64,000 nt of DNA. It comes from Agapanthus africanus (lineage: Eukaryota; Streptophyta; Magnoliopsida; Asparagales; Amaryllidaceae). Location of the stretch: positions 137,293,546 to 137,357,545 of the forward strand of contig CM057338.1 of assembly GCA_030015575.1 (NCBI GenBank), given 5' to 3'. A program made the translations under genes and the position numbers. Shown piece after piece: positions 33,754 to 45,695 of the stretch. The stretch's first letter is position 1. Each line of letters opens with the position of its first letter. A model generated the notes under the pieces. That model ran no database searches. It had not been told where the DNA came from and saw only the letters and a list, made by a program, of their open reading frames with translations.

Positions 33754-34545
33754 TCCTTGACTATTGAATACCTGACCTGACATACATAACTTGGGGGTAT
33801 GGGGAAATCAAAGGTGAAACCGACTTGTAACTCAACAGTTCGATACTTGTTCTGATCAGTCTTACGGGCTTGGCCAGTCCGGGAGTGATGATGCTGACAT
33901 CACTCATCCATCCTACTACCTATTACTGCTTAGCGGCACGTCTCGGATTCAGCCCCGAGGACCTTGACCGTGGTCCCGGGCACGCACGGGATACTATTGA
34001 GTTACATCGACGATTCATCAATTGATTTCAAAGACTATAGAGTAGAAACCTGATAGGACAGTTTAGTCACCACTGTACGTTACCCTGCACTGTTAATCCA
34101 TAGTACTGCTTTATTCATGTTCATACCTGCATTGTTTATTACCATGTTTATACTATATACTTAATGTCATGACGCGCTGACGTCTGGGTTTTGCATGGCC
34201 CAGATTCCGTACCACTGTCGACGACCGAGCAGGAGCACTTCAGTCAGTAGGCTGATCTGTGAGTTCCTTAGTGATTAGTTTATTTCATTTCTTTCCATTT
34301 CAGATGTGAGCCCGCATTATGGGACGTACTGTTTATTTATTGTATTGGATCATTTGCTTCCGCACTTATTGTTTATTGATTCGTGTTATTATGGATTTGG
34401 ACATGTGTTAGATTAGTTCATTATCTTGTTCTCGATATCCTTACAACCGTAATGTGACAGTGGATGGATACTTCCTACCCACAGGTAGCATGGTTGGCTA
34501 TGTTACGTGCCCAATTCTGCGTACTCTGGGAAGCGGGGCGTGACA

Positions 34546-34776
34546 TGGTTCTTTTAAGCCTTTGTTAGAGAATTTCCATAACCAAAGCACATCTTGCATT
34601 TGATTTATGATTTTTTTTTAATGAAACTCACGCCCACAACACATATAGGTACACAATACGCACGTCCAAGGGACCTATAAATTTATCCCGAAAGTATTAA
34701 TTTGTGACCATTTTCCCTCCTAAAGTTCGAACCCGCACTCTCCCAGAAAGGGAAGTGTCATACCAACTGAGCTATT
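34546..34776 (-). repeat. SINE-like segment between two LTR copies of C
   Basis: On the minus strand from about 34776 it reads TGGTAATAGCTCAGTTGGTA, a tRNA-type A box, and then GGGTTCGAACTT, a tRNA-type B box about 35 bases later. An unrelated body follows, ending in a run of nine A (34611-34619). This is the design of a tRNA-derived plant SINE. About 55-65 bp next to the outer LTR (34556-34610) are of unknown origin. No target duplication is found around the SINE part, so it did not simply jump into an LTR. Confidence 0.65.
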
Positions 34777-36654
34777 ACCACCACCAGACCCGAGCCCGAC
34801 CCTAGCACCAATCCCCGGGTCGCCGGAAACGTGCCGTCGACCCTCGTCGACGTCACCCGCGCCACCTCCGACCACCTCCTTTCCCCCTCGATCACCAGAG
34901 CCGACCGCCACCCTCCTCTACTCGTCGCACCACCCTCTCCAGCGAACCCAGAGGCTGTCCAGCCTTCGCAGCCGCCGTCGCTGCCTCGCCGGCGTTCCAG
35001 CGCCGTCGAGCCCGCCGTGGTTGCCCCTGGTGTCTCCCTGTAAGCATTCCTTATCCTTCCTTTTGTGCGAAACCCCTCGCTGGTCGGTTGCTCATGTATA
35101 TCGCATTTGCTAACTTCGTTACTTTTGACTTTTGCCGGTTTCCGACCGTGCCGTCATTTGGACCCGACGCTCCAGCGAAGTACCCTGGTCCGTGTGATCC
35201 CGTTGTTCTTTGTTGGGACTCGATCAGTGGCCCGTGCACCCGTCTCGTGTTTTCTGCCGACATCGCATCCGTGTTTTCCGGTTTGCGAAACCGTCGAGGC
35301 AAGATTTCTTGCTACATGCTACGTTAAACTAATTAAATGTTTGACTCACAAACTTGCTATATTAACTAGTATTGCTACTTATCTCATTGGACGAAATATG
35401 ATGTATATTATAATACTGCCACCTAAATCGTATTTTGCCACCTAACCTTAATAACAACTACCTGCTAATCATTTTAATATTTAGAGGATAATAGTCGCAC
35501 ACCTATATCTTTATTGCCTGCTGTTATTAATATTGCGCTACACTGTGATTATGGCACCCAAAGGGTGCTTGAACCTGTTAATAAGAGAATACAAAGCATC
35601 ACTGTGTTTACATGGAATAATATTGTTATTTGCTGTTCCTGCTGTTGTCCCTTATTCGTTACTATACCTGTTATCAGCATACATTTGATTGCATTACATG
35701 TTGACCGATCTTGATACACATGACACCCTACACATATCGACTCAACCTGTTAAAACGTGACCTGACCTGTTACCTGATTTCATGCCTAATGCCGACAAAC
35801 CTGACCGTTCCTGCTGTCTATCGAGACAGACCTATGTTCACCTGATTTTGTGTTGGCATTAGTCCTTGACTATTGAATACCTGACCTGACATACATAACT
35901 TGGGGGTATGGGGAAATCAAAGGTGAAACCGACTTGTAACTCAACAGTTTGATACTTGTTCTGATCAGTCTTACGGGCTTGGCCAGTCCGGGAGTGATGA
36001 TGCTGACATCACTCATCCATCCTACTACCTATTACTGCTTAGCGGCACGTCTCGGATTCAGCCCCGAGGACCTTGACCGTGGTCCCGGGCACGCACGGGA
36101 TACTATTGAGTTACATCGACGATTCATCAATTGATTTCAAAGACTATAGAGTAGAAACCTGATAGGACAGTTTAGTCACCACTGTACGTTACCCTGCACT
36201 GTTAATCCATAGTACTGCTTTATTCATGTTCATACCTGCATTGTTTATTACCATGTTTATACTATATACTTGATGTCATGACGCGCTGACGTCTGGGTTT
36301 TGCATGGCCCAGATTCCGTACCACTGTCGACGACCGAGCAGGAGCACTTCAGTCAGTAGGCTGATCTGTGAGTTCCTTAGTGATTAGTTTATTTCATTTC
36401 TTTCCATTTCAGATGTGAGCCCGCATTATGGGACGTACTGTTTATTTATTGTATTGGATCATTTGCTTCCGCACTTATTGTTTATTGATTCGTGTTATTA
36501 TGGATTTGGACATGTGTTAGATTAGTTCATTATCTTGTTCTCGATATCCTTACAACCGTAATGTGACTGTGGATGGATACTTCCTACCCACAGGTAGCAT
36601 GGTTGGCTATGTTACGTGCCCAATCCTGCGTACTCTGGGAAGCGGGGCGTGACA
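34777..36654 (+). repeat. Partial inner LTR of C
   Basis: Picks up inside the LTR at ACCACCACCAGACC, equivalent to about 32670 of the outer LTR, and runs to the normal GTGACA end. The primer site follows directly, so this copy and not the outer one abuts the interior. It lacks the TATA region. Confidence 0.88.
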
Positions 36655-36663
36655 TGGTTCTTT

Positions 36664-36676
36664 TGGTATCAGAGCC
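36664..36676 (+). promoter_or_regulatory. Primer binding site of C (initiator Met tRNA)
   Basis: TGGTATCAGAGCC, nine bases after the LTR end. The leader to 37023 has no open frame and ends TTTGATTTCAGGAAT just before the ATG. Confidence 0.93.
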
Positions 36677-37023
36677 ATAGGTTAATTGGGTCGATTCCTT
36701 GTAGTTGGGTATTGCACCCGATACACGAATCATAATACCCGTGATTAGGAAACATGTCCTGCCACCTTGACCGCTTTACCATCCTTGAATCATTCTTCCG
36801 GATCATGTCGACATGCAAACTTACTTTGCAATTGTCAACTCAAAGACCTAACTTCCTGTTATCTCTAGGACTTAGGCGACTTGGGTGGAGTTAAGTAATT
36901 GCGGCTATGATACCGCGGCATAGCTACAATGCAGTACTCTATTTAAGTATCTTGGAGTTCTAGCCTTGATCTATACTCAGAATCTATCATCATGCTAATG
37001 TTGGGTACTTTGATTTCAGGAAT

Positions 37024-37830
37024 ATGGCCGGTGAGAATTTGAAGATGGACCAAAGACGTGCGGTCCTAGCCGCCAGGCGGAGAGTGATAAGGGGATTGCT
37101 GGAGAATCTAAAGGAACAGACCGAGCTGGAACCGGCATCTGCACTGAACCAAACGTCTGTACGTAGAAGTATTCCGGTGAACAGGAGCAGTGTAGCACCA
37201 ATGAAGAAAACTAGTGTGGGTGATCGGAAAGGGAGCGTGATTTGTAACTACTGTCGTGTACCCGGACATGTGCGAAAGGAGTGTCGTAAGAAGCTGGGAC
37301 TCTGTTTTAGGTGTGGAGCGGCAGATCACGCCGTTAATACTTGTCCGTCGAAGCTTCGCACGAAAGATGATATACAGAAGCCTCCGCAGAGACCGTTCCA
37401 AGGGCAGAAACAGCTGACTCAAGGACCAAACCAGGCTCGAGCTTTCACGTTGACAGCCGAGGAAGCCAAGGCATCAGGAGAAGTGGTTTCAGGTACTTTG
37501 CTCGTTCATGGTTTTCCCGCATTGGCATTATTTGATTCCGGAGCATCCCACTGTTATATGTCATCCAAATTTATAACTACACACTCGATTACCTGCACGA
37601 CCCTGTCTAGTTTTTGGGACATACGCACTGGGAATGGGAAAATCATAGCTAGTAAGGAATGTAGAGATTGTACAGTTATTGTTTGCGGACGAGAGCTTTT
37701 TGCAGATTTCTTGGTGATAGATACGGGCAGTTATGAAGTAGTCTTGGGAATGGATTTTCTTGGCACTTTCCACGCCCACATTGACTGTAGGGCAAGGAAA
37801 GTAATTTTTCCAGATTCCCGGACACCCTGA
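37024..37830 (+). CDS. gag: gag remnant with zinc knuckles plus protease, element C
   Basis: 268 codons, starting [10 protein letters not shown] at 37024. The first 36 residues are a gag N-terminus; the capsid region that should follow is missing (join near residue 36). Two zinc knuckles CX2CX4HX4C lie at about residues 74-87 and 94-107, and a retroviral-type aspartic protease begins near residue 155 with its DSG at 171-173. The frame ends IFPDSRTP because of one extra T in a T run at about 37805-37809; the equivalent run in H is one base shorter. Without a capsid domain the product could bind RNA and process protein but not build a particle. Confidence 0.82.
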   Translation: MAGENLKMDQRRAVLAARRRVIRGLLENLKEQTELEPASALNQTSVRRSIPVNRSSVAPMKKTSVGDRKGSVICNYCRVPGHVRKECRKKLGLCFRCGAADHAVNTCPSKLRTKDDIQKPPQRPFQGQKQLTQGPNQARAFTLTAEEAKASGEVVSGTLLVHGFPALALFDSGASHCYMSSKFITTHSITCTTLSSFWDIRTGNGKIIASKECRDCTVIVCGRELFADFLVIDTGSYEVVLGMDFLGTFHAHIDCRARKVIFPDSRTP

Positions 37831-37909
37831 GTTTACCTTCACTGGAGGAAACAGCTCTGTCGGGCCAGTTGAGTTTAGGGCTAGGCCGACGAACAGTGTT
37901 CTTGCGACA

Positions 37910-40816
37910 ATGGAAGCGGATAGTAATGAAGAGCCGGCAGTTGTTCGTGACTTTATGGATGTGTTTGAAGATATATCAGGCTTACCGCCGAAGCGAGATG
38001 TGGAGTTTGCGATTGACCTTATTCCTGGTGCAGCGCCAGTATCAAAGTCTTTTTATCCGATGGCACCGGTGGAATTGGAAGAAGTTAAGAAACAAGTTGG
38101 TGAATTACTCAAGAAGGGATGGATTCGAAGCAGCAACTCACCTTGGGGAGCTCCAGTTCTTTTAGTAAAGAAGAAGGATGGCACGAGAAGGATGTGCATT
38201 GATTATCGAGAATTGAACCGGGTGACTATTAAGAATAAGTACCCGATCCCTCGCATTGGAGAACTTTTTGAGCAGCTTAGTAGCGCGAGGGTATTCTCGA
38301 AACTGGATTTGCGATCAGGATATCATCAGGTCCGAGTGAAAGCAGAAGACATTTGCAAGACGGCGTTTCGAACTCGATATGGACATTTCGAGTATTTGGT
38401 GATGCCCTTCGGAGTGACTAATGCGCCGGCAATATTCATGGACTTGATGAACAGGGTCTTTTCACCATTCTTGGACCAGTTTATTGTGGTATTCATTGAC
38501 GATATTCTGGTGTACTCGAAGAGTCCGGAGGAGCATGCTGAGCATTTAAAGATCGCATTGCAGACGCTGAGACAGGAGAAATTGTATGCGAAGATGAGTA
38601 AGTGCGAATTCTGGCTGGAAGAAGTGAAGTTTCTGGGGCATGTCGTGTCGGGCGATGGAATCGCCGTCGATCCCGAGAAGATTGCAGCAGTTCGAGATTG
38701 GCCTACTCCAAGAAATGTGGCTGAGATAAGAAGTTTCCTTGGTTTGGCCGGATACTACAGGAGATTTGTGGAGAACTTCGCCCGTTTGGCAGAGCCGTTA
38801 ACCAAGCTTACGCGTAAGGAAGTACCGTTTGTTTGGACGGATGGATGTGCATTGGCCTTCGAGACGTTGAAGCAGAAGTTGATAACCGCCCCTATCCTAA
38901 CCGTACCAGGTGATTCAGGAGGACTGGTGATTCATAGCGACGCATCCGGAAAGGGATTGGGATGTGTTTTGATGCAGAATGGGAAAGTCGTCGCTTACGC
39001 ATCGAGACAACTGAAGACTCATGAGAAGAACTATCCGACTCATGACCTGGAGCTTGCAGCCGCGATCTTCGCCTTGAAGATTTGGAGACACTACCTTTTG
39101 GGCGAGAGAGTTGAAGTCTTTACAGATCACCAGAGTTTAAAGTATGTGTTCACTCAGAAGGAGTTGAACATGAGGCAACGCAGATGGTTGGAGCTGAAGG
39201 CTGACTATGACCTTGATCTTAAGTACCATCCGGGAAAAGTCAACGTCGTGCCGGATGCGCTGAGTCAGTTACCAGCAATTCAGGTATTGACCGCACAAAG
39301 GGAGATCATTGCGGATTTTCAGAGATTTGACTTGGAGGTTGTGCTACCACATGCTACGGGACAGTTGATGCAGTTGCAAGTACAGTCGTCTTTAGTTGAG
39401 AAGATTAAAGCGGCACAATCGCAGGATCCTAGACTGCAAAAGTTTCGAGAGCAGGTTGAAGCCGGACTACGAACCGATTTACTGATCCACGAAGAAGGTT
39501 CGTTGAGATATGGTAGCCGTGTGTGTGTGCCAAAAGGGGATGTGCGTGAAGAGCTTATGAAGGAGGCACACAGTTCAGCTTACTCTGTACATCCAGGAGG
39601 GACAAAGATGTACCGAGATATTCGACAGCATTTCTGGTGGGAAGGTATGAAACGGGAAATTGCTCGCTTCGTGGCTAAGTGCTTGGTGTGTCAGCAAGTC
39701 AAGGCTGAACACCAAAGGGTTGCTGGTTTGTTGCAACCACTTGCGATTCCTCAGTGGAAGTGGGAACATATAACCATGGATTTCGTGACGGCTTTACCGC
39801 GGAGTCCAAAGGGCAACAATGCAGTATGGGTGATTGTCGATCGGTTGAACAAGGCGGCTCACTTTATTCCTTTTCGGGTTGGTCAATCGACAGAGACTTT
39901 GGCAGAACGGTACATGCAGGAGATTGTAAGACTGCATGGAGTACCGGTAAGCATCGTGTCCGATCGGGACACTCGGTTCTTGTCGCACTTCTGGAGGAGT
40001 TTACAAGAAAGTTTGGGGACTCGATTGAAGTTTAGCACAGCTTATCATCCTCAAACTGATGGACAATCGGAGAGAACGATCCAGACCCTTGAAGATATGT
40101 TGAGGGCTTGCATGTTAGACTTCAAGGGTTCTTGGGAGGATCATCTACACCTGGTGGAGTTTTCGTACAACAATAGCTTCCAAGCAACTATTCAGATGGC
40201 TCCGTTTGAAGCACTGTATGGTCGTAAGTGCCGTTCACCTGTTTGTTGGGATGATGTTGGTGAACGAAGGTTACTAGGACCAGATTTGGTGGTACAGACA
40301 GTCGAGAAGGTGAATACAATCAGAAAGCATATGAAGGCAGCTCAAGACAGACAGAAGAGTTGGGCCGACACGTCAAGAAGACCTCTAGAGTTCGCCGTGG
40401 GTGATTTGGTATTCCTGAAGATATCACCGACTAGAGGGGTGATTCGCTTTGGAAGTCGGGGAAAGCTTAGTCTTCGATTCGTTGGATCCTTCGAGATATG
40501 GGAGCGTGTTGGAGAGGTAGCGTACCATTTGGCGTTACCACAGTCTTTGGCAGGAGTGCACGATGTGTTCCATGTGTCTCAACTACGGAGGTATGTTCAT
40601 GATGAGACTCACGTCTTGGATCATTCGGAGTTGACCGTACGAGAGGACCTAACTTTTGAGGAGCGACCGGTTGAAATCAAGGATCGAAGAGAAAAGGTTC
40701 TTAAGAACAAGGTTATCCCTCTTGTGCTAGTTTCTTGGGGTGACCGATCGCATGGAGAGTCCACTTGGGAGCGAGAAGACGAGATCCGGCAGAATTTCCC
40801 TCACCTTTTCCAGTAG
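37910..40816 (+). CDS. pol: pol polyprotein of element C: RT, RNase H, integrase, chromodomain
   Basis: 968 codons without a stop, the longest coding frame in the window. Domains by residue: RT with IDYRELN near 97 and FIDDILVYS near 195; RNase H with [10 protein letters not shown] near 342; integrase zinc module (H..H near 553, CLVC near 590); integrase core with catalytic positions near 622 (MDFVTALP), 684 (SDRDTRF) and 720 (TDGQSE); C-terminal chromodomain-like tail near 913-967 ([13 protein letters not shown] to the end). The natural frame starts upstream in protease and is cut off by the T insertion, so the ATG at 37910 is not the native start. The chromodomain places it among chromoviruses; large LTRs and sequence suggest Del/Tekay. 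Confidence 0.9.
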   Translation: MEADSNEEPAVVRDFMDVFEDISGLPPKRDVEFAIDLIPGAAPVSKSFYPMAPVELEEVKKQVGELLKKGWIRSSNSPWGAPVLLVKKKDGTRRMCIDYRELNRVTIKNKYPIPRIGELFEQLSSARVFSKLDLRSGYHQVRVKAEDICKTAFRTRYGHFEYLVMPFGVTNAPAIFMDLMNRVFSPFLDQFIVVFIDDILVYSKSPEEHAEHLKIALQTLRQEKLYAKMSKCEFWLEEVKFLGHVVSGDGIAVDPEKIAAVRDWPTPRNVAEIRSFLGLAGYYRRFVENFARLAEPLTKLTRKEVPFVWTDGCALAFETLKQKLITAPILTVPGDSGGLVIHSDASGKGLGCVLMQNGKVVAYASRQLKTHEKNYPTHDLELAAAIFALKIWRHYLLGERVEVFTDHQSLKYVFTQKELNMRQRRWLELKADYDLDLKYHPGKVNVVPDALSQLPAIQVLTAQREIIADFQRFDLEVVLPHATGQLMQLQVQSSLVEKIKAAQSQDPRLQKFREQVEAGLRTDLLIHEEGSLRYGSRVCVPKGDVREELMKEAHSSAYSVHPGGTKMYRDIRQHFWWEGMKREIARFVAKCLVCQQVKAEHQRVAGLLQPLAIPQWKWEHITMDFVTALPRSPKGNNAVWVIVDRLNKAAHFIPFRVGQSTETLAERYMQEIVRLHGVPVSIVSDRDTRFLSHFWRSLQESLGTRLKFSTAYHPQTDGQSERTIQTLEDMLRACMLDFKGSWEDHLHLVEFSYNNSFQATIQMAPFEALYGRKCRSPVCWDDVGERRLLGPDLVVQTVEKVNTIRKHMKAAQDRQKSWADTSRRPLEFAVGDLVFLKISPTRGVIRFGSRGKLSLRFVGSFEIWERVGEVAYHLALPQSLAGVHDVFHVSQLRRYVHDETHVLDHSELTVREDLTFEERPVEIKDRREKVLKNKVIPLVLVSWGDRSHGESTWEREDEIRQNFPHLFQ

Positions 40817-40849
40817 TTAGCTATCTTGTATTCTTGGAATTTTGAGGAC

Positions 40850-40875
40850 GAAATTCTTTTTGTAGTTGGGTATGA
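40850..40875 (+). other. Polypurine-tract region of C
   Basis: Between the pol stop and the 3' LTR the conserved GAGGACGAAATTC is followed by TAGTTGGGTATGA, directly before TGTAACACC. The same words precede the 3' LTRs of B and H. The purine tract is short and imperfect. Confidence 0.55.
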
Positions 40876-43725
40876 TGTAACACCCGAGCCCAATAATACT
40901 ATTTCTTTTGCTAGTTGAGTGTATTATATTGCTCTTTCTAATTATTTTGATTGTTTGATGTTTATTACTAAATTTTAACCGGTTAAGTCATTTTGGCACA
41001 TAACAAATTTTAACACCGAAAATGAAATTTAAAATATCCAGGTTGGCCTACTCGTCGCCACTAGTCGCGTGGTAGCGTCCGCGTGTCGAGATTTCGTCCC
41101 GTTCGGCTAAACGGGCAAGTTTGGACGCCTACGCACACGCACAAGTGTCCGACTTGGGGGCATGCATTTTAATCATTAAACACCTCTTTTCAAAATTTGG
41201 AACTCGCTTAAAATCCTATAATTTGAATTTGGAACATTTGGGCGCAAACCGGGCGCGATTTGGAAATATTTCTTTTAGCGCCAAAAAGGCCCATTTAATT
41301 AAATATCATAAAATTAAAATATATATACGATTATAATCTTTTAACACCTAAATCCCTATTAAATCTTTTAAGTTTTATTTTTTTAAAACCCCCATGCACA
41401 TCCCTAGCCAATCGCGTGGCTCAAATCTTCGTGGGCCCCCTTTCCTATCTATCTATCTCTCTAATCTCCAATCTCTCTCTCTATCTGATTCTCTTTCTCT
41501 CTCTCTCTCTAACAACTCTCTCTCTCTCCCCTCCTATATATATTCATCATGCAGCCGCCTCCTTCTTTTCCCCATCACGAGAAACCTCTCGCAACCCTAA
41601 CCCTAGCTCCTCGTGCTTGCGCCGCCGACCTCCCTGCGACCTCGCCGTCGCCGCCCTCGCCTCCTCGGCCTTACCGCACCCTCCTCCTCCTTCCTCCGTT
41701 CTCTTCCGCGCCTGCACCCAAACCCGACGACATCACCCGGCCGCAGATCTCGCCGTCGACGCCGCCTCCCGTCACCGACGACGCCTGCGACTCCCTCTCT
41801 TCCTCCTCGTCCCGACCTCGTCGTCGCCTTCCTCCTCCCCTCGCCGGACCACCACCAGACCCGAGCCCGACCCTAGCACCAATCCCCGGGTCGCCGAAAA
41901 CGTGCCGTCGACCCTCGTCGACGTCACCCGCGCCACCTCCGACCACCTCCTTTCCCCCTCGATCACCAGAGCCGACCGCCACCCTCCTCTACTCGTCGCA
42001 CCACCCTCTCCAGCGAACCCAGAGGCTGTCCAGCCTTCGCAGCCGCCGTCGCTGCCTCGCCGGCGTTCCAGCACCGTCGAGCCCGCCGTGGTTGCCCCTG
42101 GTGTCTCCCTGTAAGCATTCCTTATCCTTCCTTTTGTGCGAAACCCCTCGCTGGTCGGTTGCTCATGTATATCGCATTTGCTAACTTCGTTACTTTTGAC
42201 TTTTGCCGGTTTCCGACCGTGCCGTCATTTGGACCCGACGCTCCAGCGAAGTACCCTGGTCCGTGTGATCCCGTTGTTCTCTGTTGGGACTCGATCAGTG
42301 GCCCGTGCACCCGTCTCGTGTTTTCTGCCGACATCGCATCCGTGTTTTCCGGTTTGCGAAACCGTCGAGGCAAGATTTCTTGCTACATGCTACGTTAAAC
42401 TAATTAAATGTTTGACTCACAAACTTGCTATATTAACTAGTATTGCTACTTATCTCATTGGACGAAATATGATGTATATTATAATACTGCCACCTAAATC
42501 GTATTTTGCCACCTAACCTTAATAACAACTACCTGCTAATCATTTTAATATTTAGAGGATAATAGTCGCACACCTATATCTTTATTGCCTGCTGTTATTA
42601 ATATTGCGCTACACTGTGATTATGGCACCCAAAGGGTGCTTGAACCTGTTAATAAGAGAATACAAAGCATCACTGTGTTTACATGGAATAATATTGTTAT
42701 TTGCTGTTCCTGCTGTTGTCCCTTATTCGTTACTATACCTGTTATCAGCATACATTTGATTGCATTACATGTTGACCGATCTTGATACACATGACACCCT
42801 ACACATATCGACTCAACCTGTTAAAACGTGACCTGACCTGTTACCTGATTTCATGCCTAATGCCGACAAACCTGACCGTTCCTGCTGTCTATCCAGACAG
42901 ACCTATGTTCACCTGATTTTGTGTTGGCATTAGTCCTTGACTATTGAATACCTGACCTGACATACATAACTTGGGGGTATGGGGAAATCAAAGGTGAAAC
43001 CGACTTGTAACTCAACAGTTCGATACTTGTTCTGATCAGTCTTACGGGCTTGGCCAGTCCGGGAGTGATGATGCTGACATCACTCATCCATCCTACTACC
43101 TATTACTGCTTAGCGGCACGTCTCGGATTCAGCCCCGAGGACCTTGACCGTGGTCCCGGGCACGCACGGGATACTATTGAGTTACATCGACGATTCATCA
43201 ATTGATTTCAAAGACTATAGAGTAGAAACCTGATAGGACAGTTTAGTCACCACTGTACGTTACCCTGCACTGTTAATCCATAGTACTGCTTTATTCATGT
43301 TCATACCTGCATTGTTTATTACCATGATTATACTATATACTTGATGTCATGACGCGCTGACGTCTGGGTTTTGCATGGCCCAGATTCCGTACCACTGTCG
43401 ACGACCGAGCAGGAGCACTTCAGTCAGTAGGCTGATCTGTGAGTTCCTTAGTGATTAGTTTATTTCATTTCTTTCCATTTCAGATGTGAGCCCGCATTAT
43501 GGGACGTACTGTTTATTTATTGTATTGGATCATTTGCTTCCGCACTTATTGTTTATTGATTCGTGTTATTATGGATTTGGACATGTGTTAGATTAGTTCA
43601 TTATCTTGTTCTCGATATCCTTACAACCGTAATGTGACTGTGGATGGATACTTCCTACCCACAGGTAGCATGGTTGGCTATGTTACGTGCCCAATCCAGC
43701 GTACTCTGGGAAGCGGGACGTGACA
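40876..43725 (+). repeat. 3' LTR of element C
   Basis: 2850 bp, TGTAACACCCGAGCC to GTGACA. It matches 31698-34545 with few differences by eye. It is followed by TATAT and then the rest of the W LTR. Confidence 0.92.
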
Positions 43726-43730
43726 TATAT

Positions 43731-44005
43731 AAACCCACATCACAGAGGGGTCAAGTAAGCGATTTATTTACACTTTACGCCGTTACTCTGCCCGGGTCTC
43801 ACCACTAACTTGAGCGACGGAGGGTCCTTGGTGGTACCAAACCACCCCGGGACTTCCTTGCAGGTACTCAGCGACAGCCTCCTCACCCCATCTTCTCCTC
43901 TCAAAACCCATTGAGACCCACACGCAACTAAGGATAATCAACCAAGTTCACCTCGAGATCAACGGAAGACAACATCTGACGGAGGCCCAAAAAGGAGCCC
44001 CATCA
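43731..44005 (+). repeat. 5' LTR of W, part after element C
   Basis: Continues the W LTR from AAACCC, just past its split TATA box, to CCCATCA. It matches 47646-47920. With 31229-31697 it totals 744 bp, equal to the 3' LTR. Confidence 0.9.
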
Positions 44006-44023
44006 GTTGGCGCCGTCTGTGGG
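44006..44023 (+). promoter_or_regulatory. Primer binding site region of W
   Basis: GTTGGCGCCGTCTGTGGG, directly after the LTR end. It is the same motif as in X, and its first part resembles Asp-tRNA-type primer sites. Confidence 0.78.
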
Positions 44024-44072
44024 AAACGAAACTCCACAAAAAAACAAAGTTGGCCTTCCGATCTCCATCCCC

Positions 44073-44204
44073 ATGGCAAGCGATCACCCTGAAGATCCAG
44101 GTACCAGCCGCCGCCTCCCCCTCACCGGAGGCGCGGGTGAACCTCTTCCGGCGACCGTCATCAACGCCCTCGCCGGCCGAATAGACCGACACCCCTTCCC
44201 TTGA
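44073..44204 (+). pseudogene. Short gag-like start of W
   Basis: An ATG at 44073 opens 43 codons (MASDHPEDPGTSRRLP and on) ending at a TGA at 44202-44204. Position after the primer site fits the start of gag. No further gag or pol sequence follows, only repeats. Recognition rests on position, not on a domain. Confidence 0.4.
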
Positions 44205-44261
44205 CGGGGTCGCACAGAGGGGGCTTGCCACGGCGGCTCGAGGGCCACCTCGCCCAAGGAT

Positions 44262-44870
44262 TTAAGCCCTCACTAAGAGGCAGCCCAGCAGCTACCCTGC
44301 TCGGCTATCCCTGGCGGGTAGCTTCCCTACCGCAACGCCAGGGATCAGAAAGTCCTATCGGAGGCAGTCGAGCCCGAGGATCCCTCGCTCGGCTATCCCT
44401 GGCAGGTAGCTTCCCTACCGCAACGCCAGGGATCAGAAAGTCCTCCCAGAGGCAGTCGAGCCCGAGGATCCCTCGCTCGGCTATCCCTGACGGGTAGCAT
44501 CCCTACCGCAACGCCAGGGATCATAAAGTCCTCCAAGAGGCAGTCAAGCCCGAGGATCCCTCGCTCGGCTATCCCTGGCGGGTAGCTTCCCTACCGCAAC
44601 GCCAGGGATCAGAAAGTCCTCCCAGAGGCAGTCGAGCCCGAGGATCCCTCGCTCGGCTATCCTTGGCGGGTAGCTTCCTTACCGCAACGCCAGGGATTAG
44701 AAAGTGCTCCCAGAGGCAGTCAAGCCCGAGGATCCCTCGCTCGGCTATCCCTGGCTGGTAACTTCCCTACCGCAACGCTAGGGATCAAAAAGCCCTCCCA
44801 GAGGCAGTCGAGCCCGAGGATCCCTCGCTCGGCTATCCTTCAGGACAAAAGCCCTCGCCAAGAGGCACCG
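44262..44870 (+). repeat. Tandem array 1 of W, 88-bp unit
   Basis: The word CCCGAGGATCCCTCGCTCGG starts at 44373, 44461, 44549, 44637, 44725 and 44813, a constant 88-bp step. A diverged unit precedes. Two more related units occur at about 45090-45260 after an irregular stretch (44870-45090). Confidence 0.92.
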
Positions 44871-45275
44871 GGCAGTAACCCTTCCCGGCCAAGGGTCCTT
44901 GGTAGGCTTCTTACAGCCCTATAGCTCTTCCCATGCCAAGAACCAAAGTCCTCCCAGAGGCAGTCGGGTCCTTGCTCGGCTATCCCCGGCTGGTAGCTTC
45001 CTACCACAACCGACAGGGATCAAAGTCCTCGCCAAGAGGCACTGGGAAGTAACCCTGCTCGGTCCCCGTCCTGAAGGATCAAAAGTCTTCCCAGAGGCAG
45101 TCGAGCTCGAGGATCCTTCGTTCGGCTATCCGTGGCGGGTAGCATCCCTACCGCAACGCCAGGGATCAGAAAGTTCTCCCAGAGGCAGTCGAGCCCGAGG
45201 ATCTCTCGCTCGGCTATCCCCGGCGGGTAGCTTCCCTCCCGCAACGCCGGGGATCAGAAATCCCTCGCCAAGAGG

Positions 45276-45695
45276 CACCGAGCAGCTACCCTGCTCGGCC
45301 ATCCTTCGCAGGCCTCTCAGGGACCCTCCGGCGTCAAGGATCAAAGCCCTCACCAAGTGGCACCGAGCAGCTACCCTGCTCGGCCATCCTTCGCAGGCCC
45401 CTCAGGGCCCCTCCAGCGTCAAGGACCAATGCCCTCGCCAAGTGGCACCGAGCAGCTACCCTGCTCGGCCATCCTTCGCAGGCCTCTCAGGGACCCTCCA
45501 GCGTCAAGGATCAAAGCTCTCGCCAAGAGGCACCGAGCAGCTACCCTGCTCGCTATCCTTCGCAGGCCTCTCAGGGACCTTCCAGCGTTAAGGATCAAAG
45601 CTCTCGCCAAGAGGCACCGAGCAGCTACCCTGCTCGGCCATCCTTCGCAGGCCTCTCACGGCCCCTCCAGCGTCAAGGACCAAAGCCCTCATCGT
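45276..45695 (+). repeat. Tandem array 2 of W, 85-bp unit
   Basis: The word CACCGAGCAGCTACCCTGCT starts at 45276, 45361, 45446, 45531 and 45615, steps of 85, 85, 85 and 84. It shares the CTCGGC.ATCC core with arrays 1 and 3. Confidence 0.92.

Larger units (their letters stand above)
31698..34545 (+). repeat. Outer 5' LTR of C
   Basis: 2848 bp, TGTAACACC to GGGAAGCGGGGCGTGACA. It has a CT-rich run, a TATA box (CTATATATATT, 32354), a telo-box-like AACCCTAACCCTAG (32413), then a serine/proline/arginine-rich open frame from the ATG at 32369. The nested hairpin is at 33677-33753. It is followed by TGGTTCTTTT, the first ten bases of the normal leader, but not by a primer site. Confidence 0.88.
31698..43725 (+). 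mobile_element. Element C: Del/Tekay-type retrotransposon with tandem left LTRs
   Basis: Flanked by a perfect TATAT duplication (31693-31697 and 43726-43730). Order: full LTR (31698-34545), SINE-like spacer (34546-34776), partial LTR lacking its first third (34777-36654), primer site, zinc-knuckle/protease frame, pol frame, full LTR (40876-43725). The two full LTRs are almost identical by eye, so insertion was recent. The interior lacks the gag capsid region, and one extra T separates the two frames. A standard element has a single 5' LTR; the spacer plus partial LTR are extra. Confidence 0.88.

Noticed and set aside
34720-34780. A functional tRNA gene
   Set aside because: A-box and B-box words are present but no cloverleaf or acceptor stem can be drawn, and an A-run tail follows a long unrelated body, as in a SINE.
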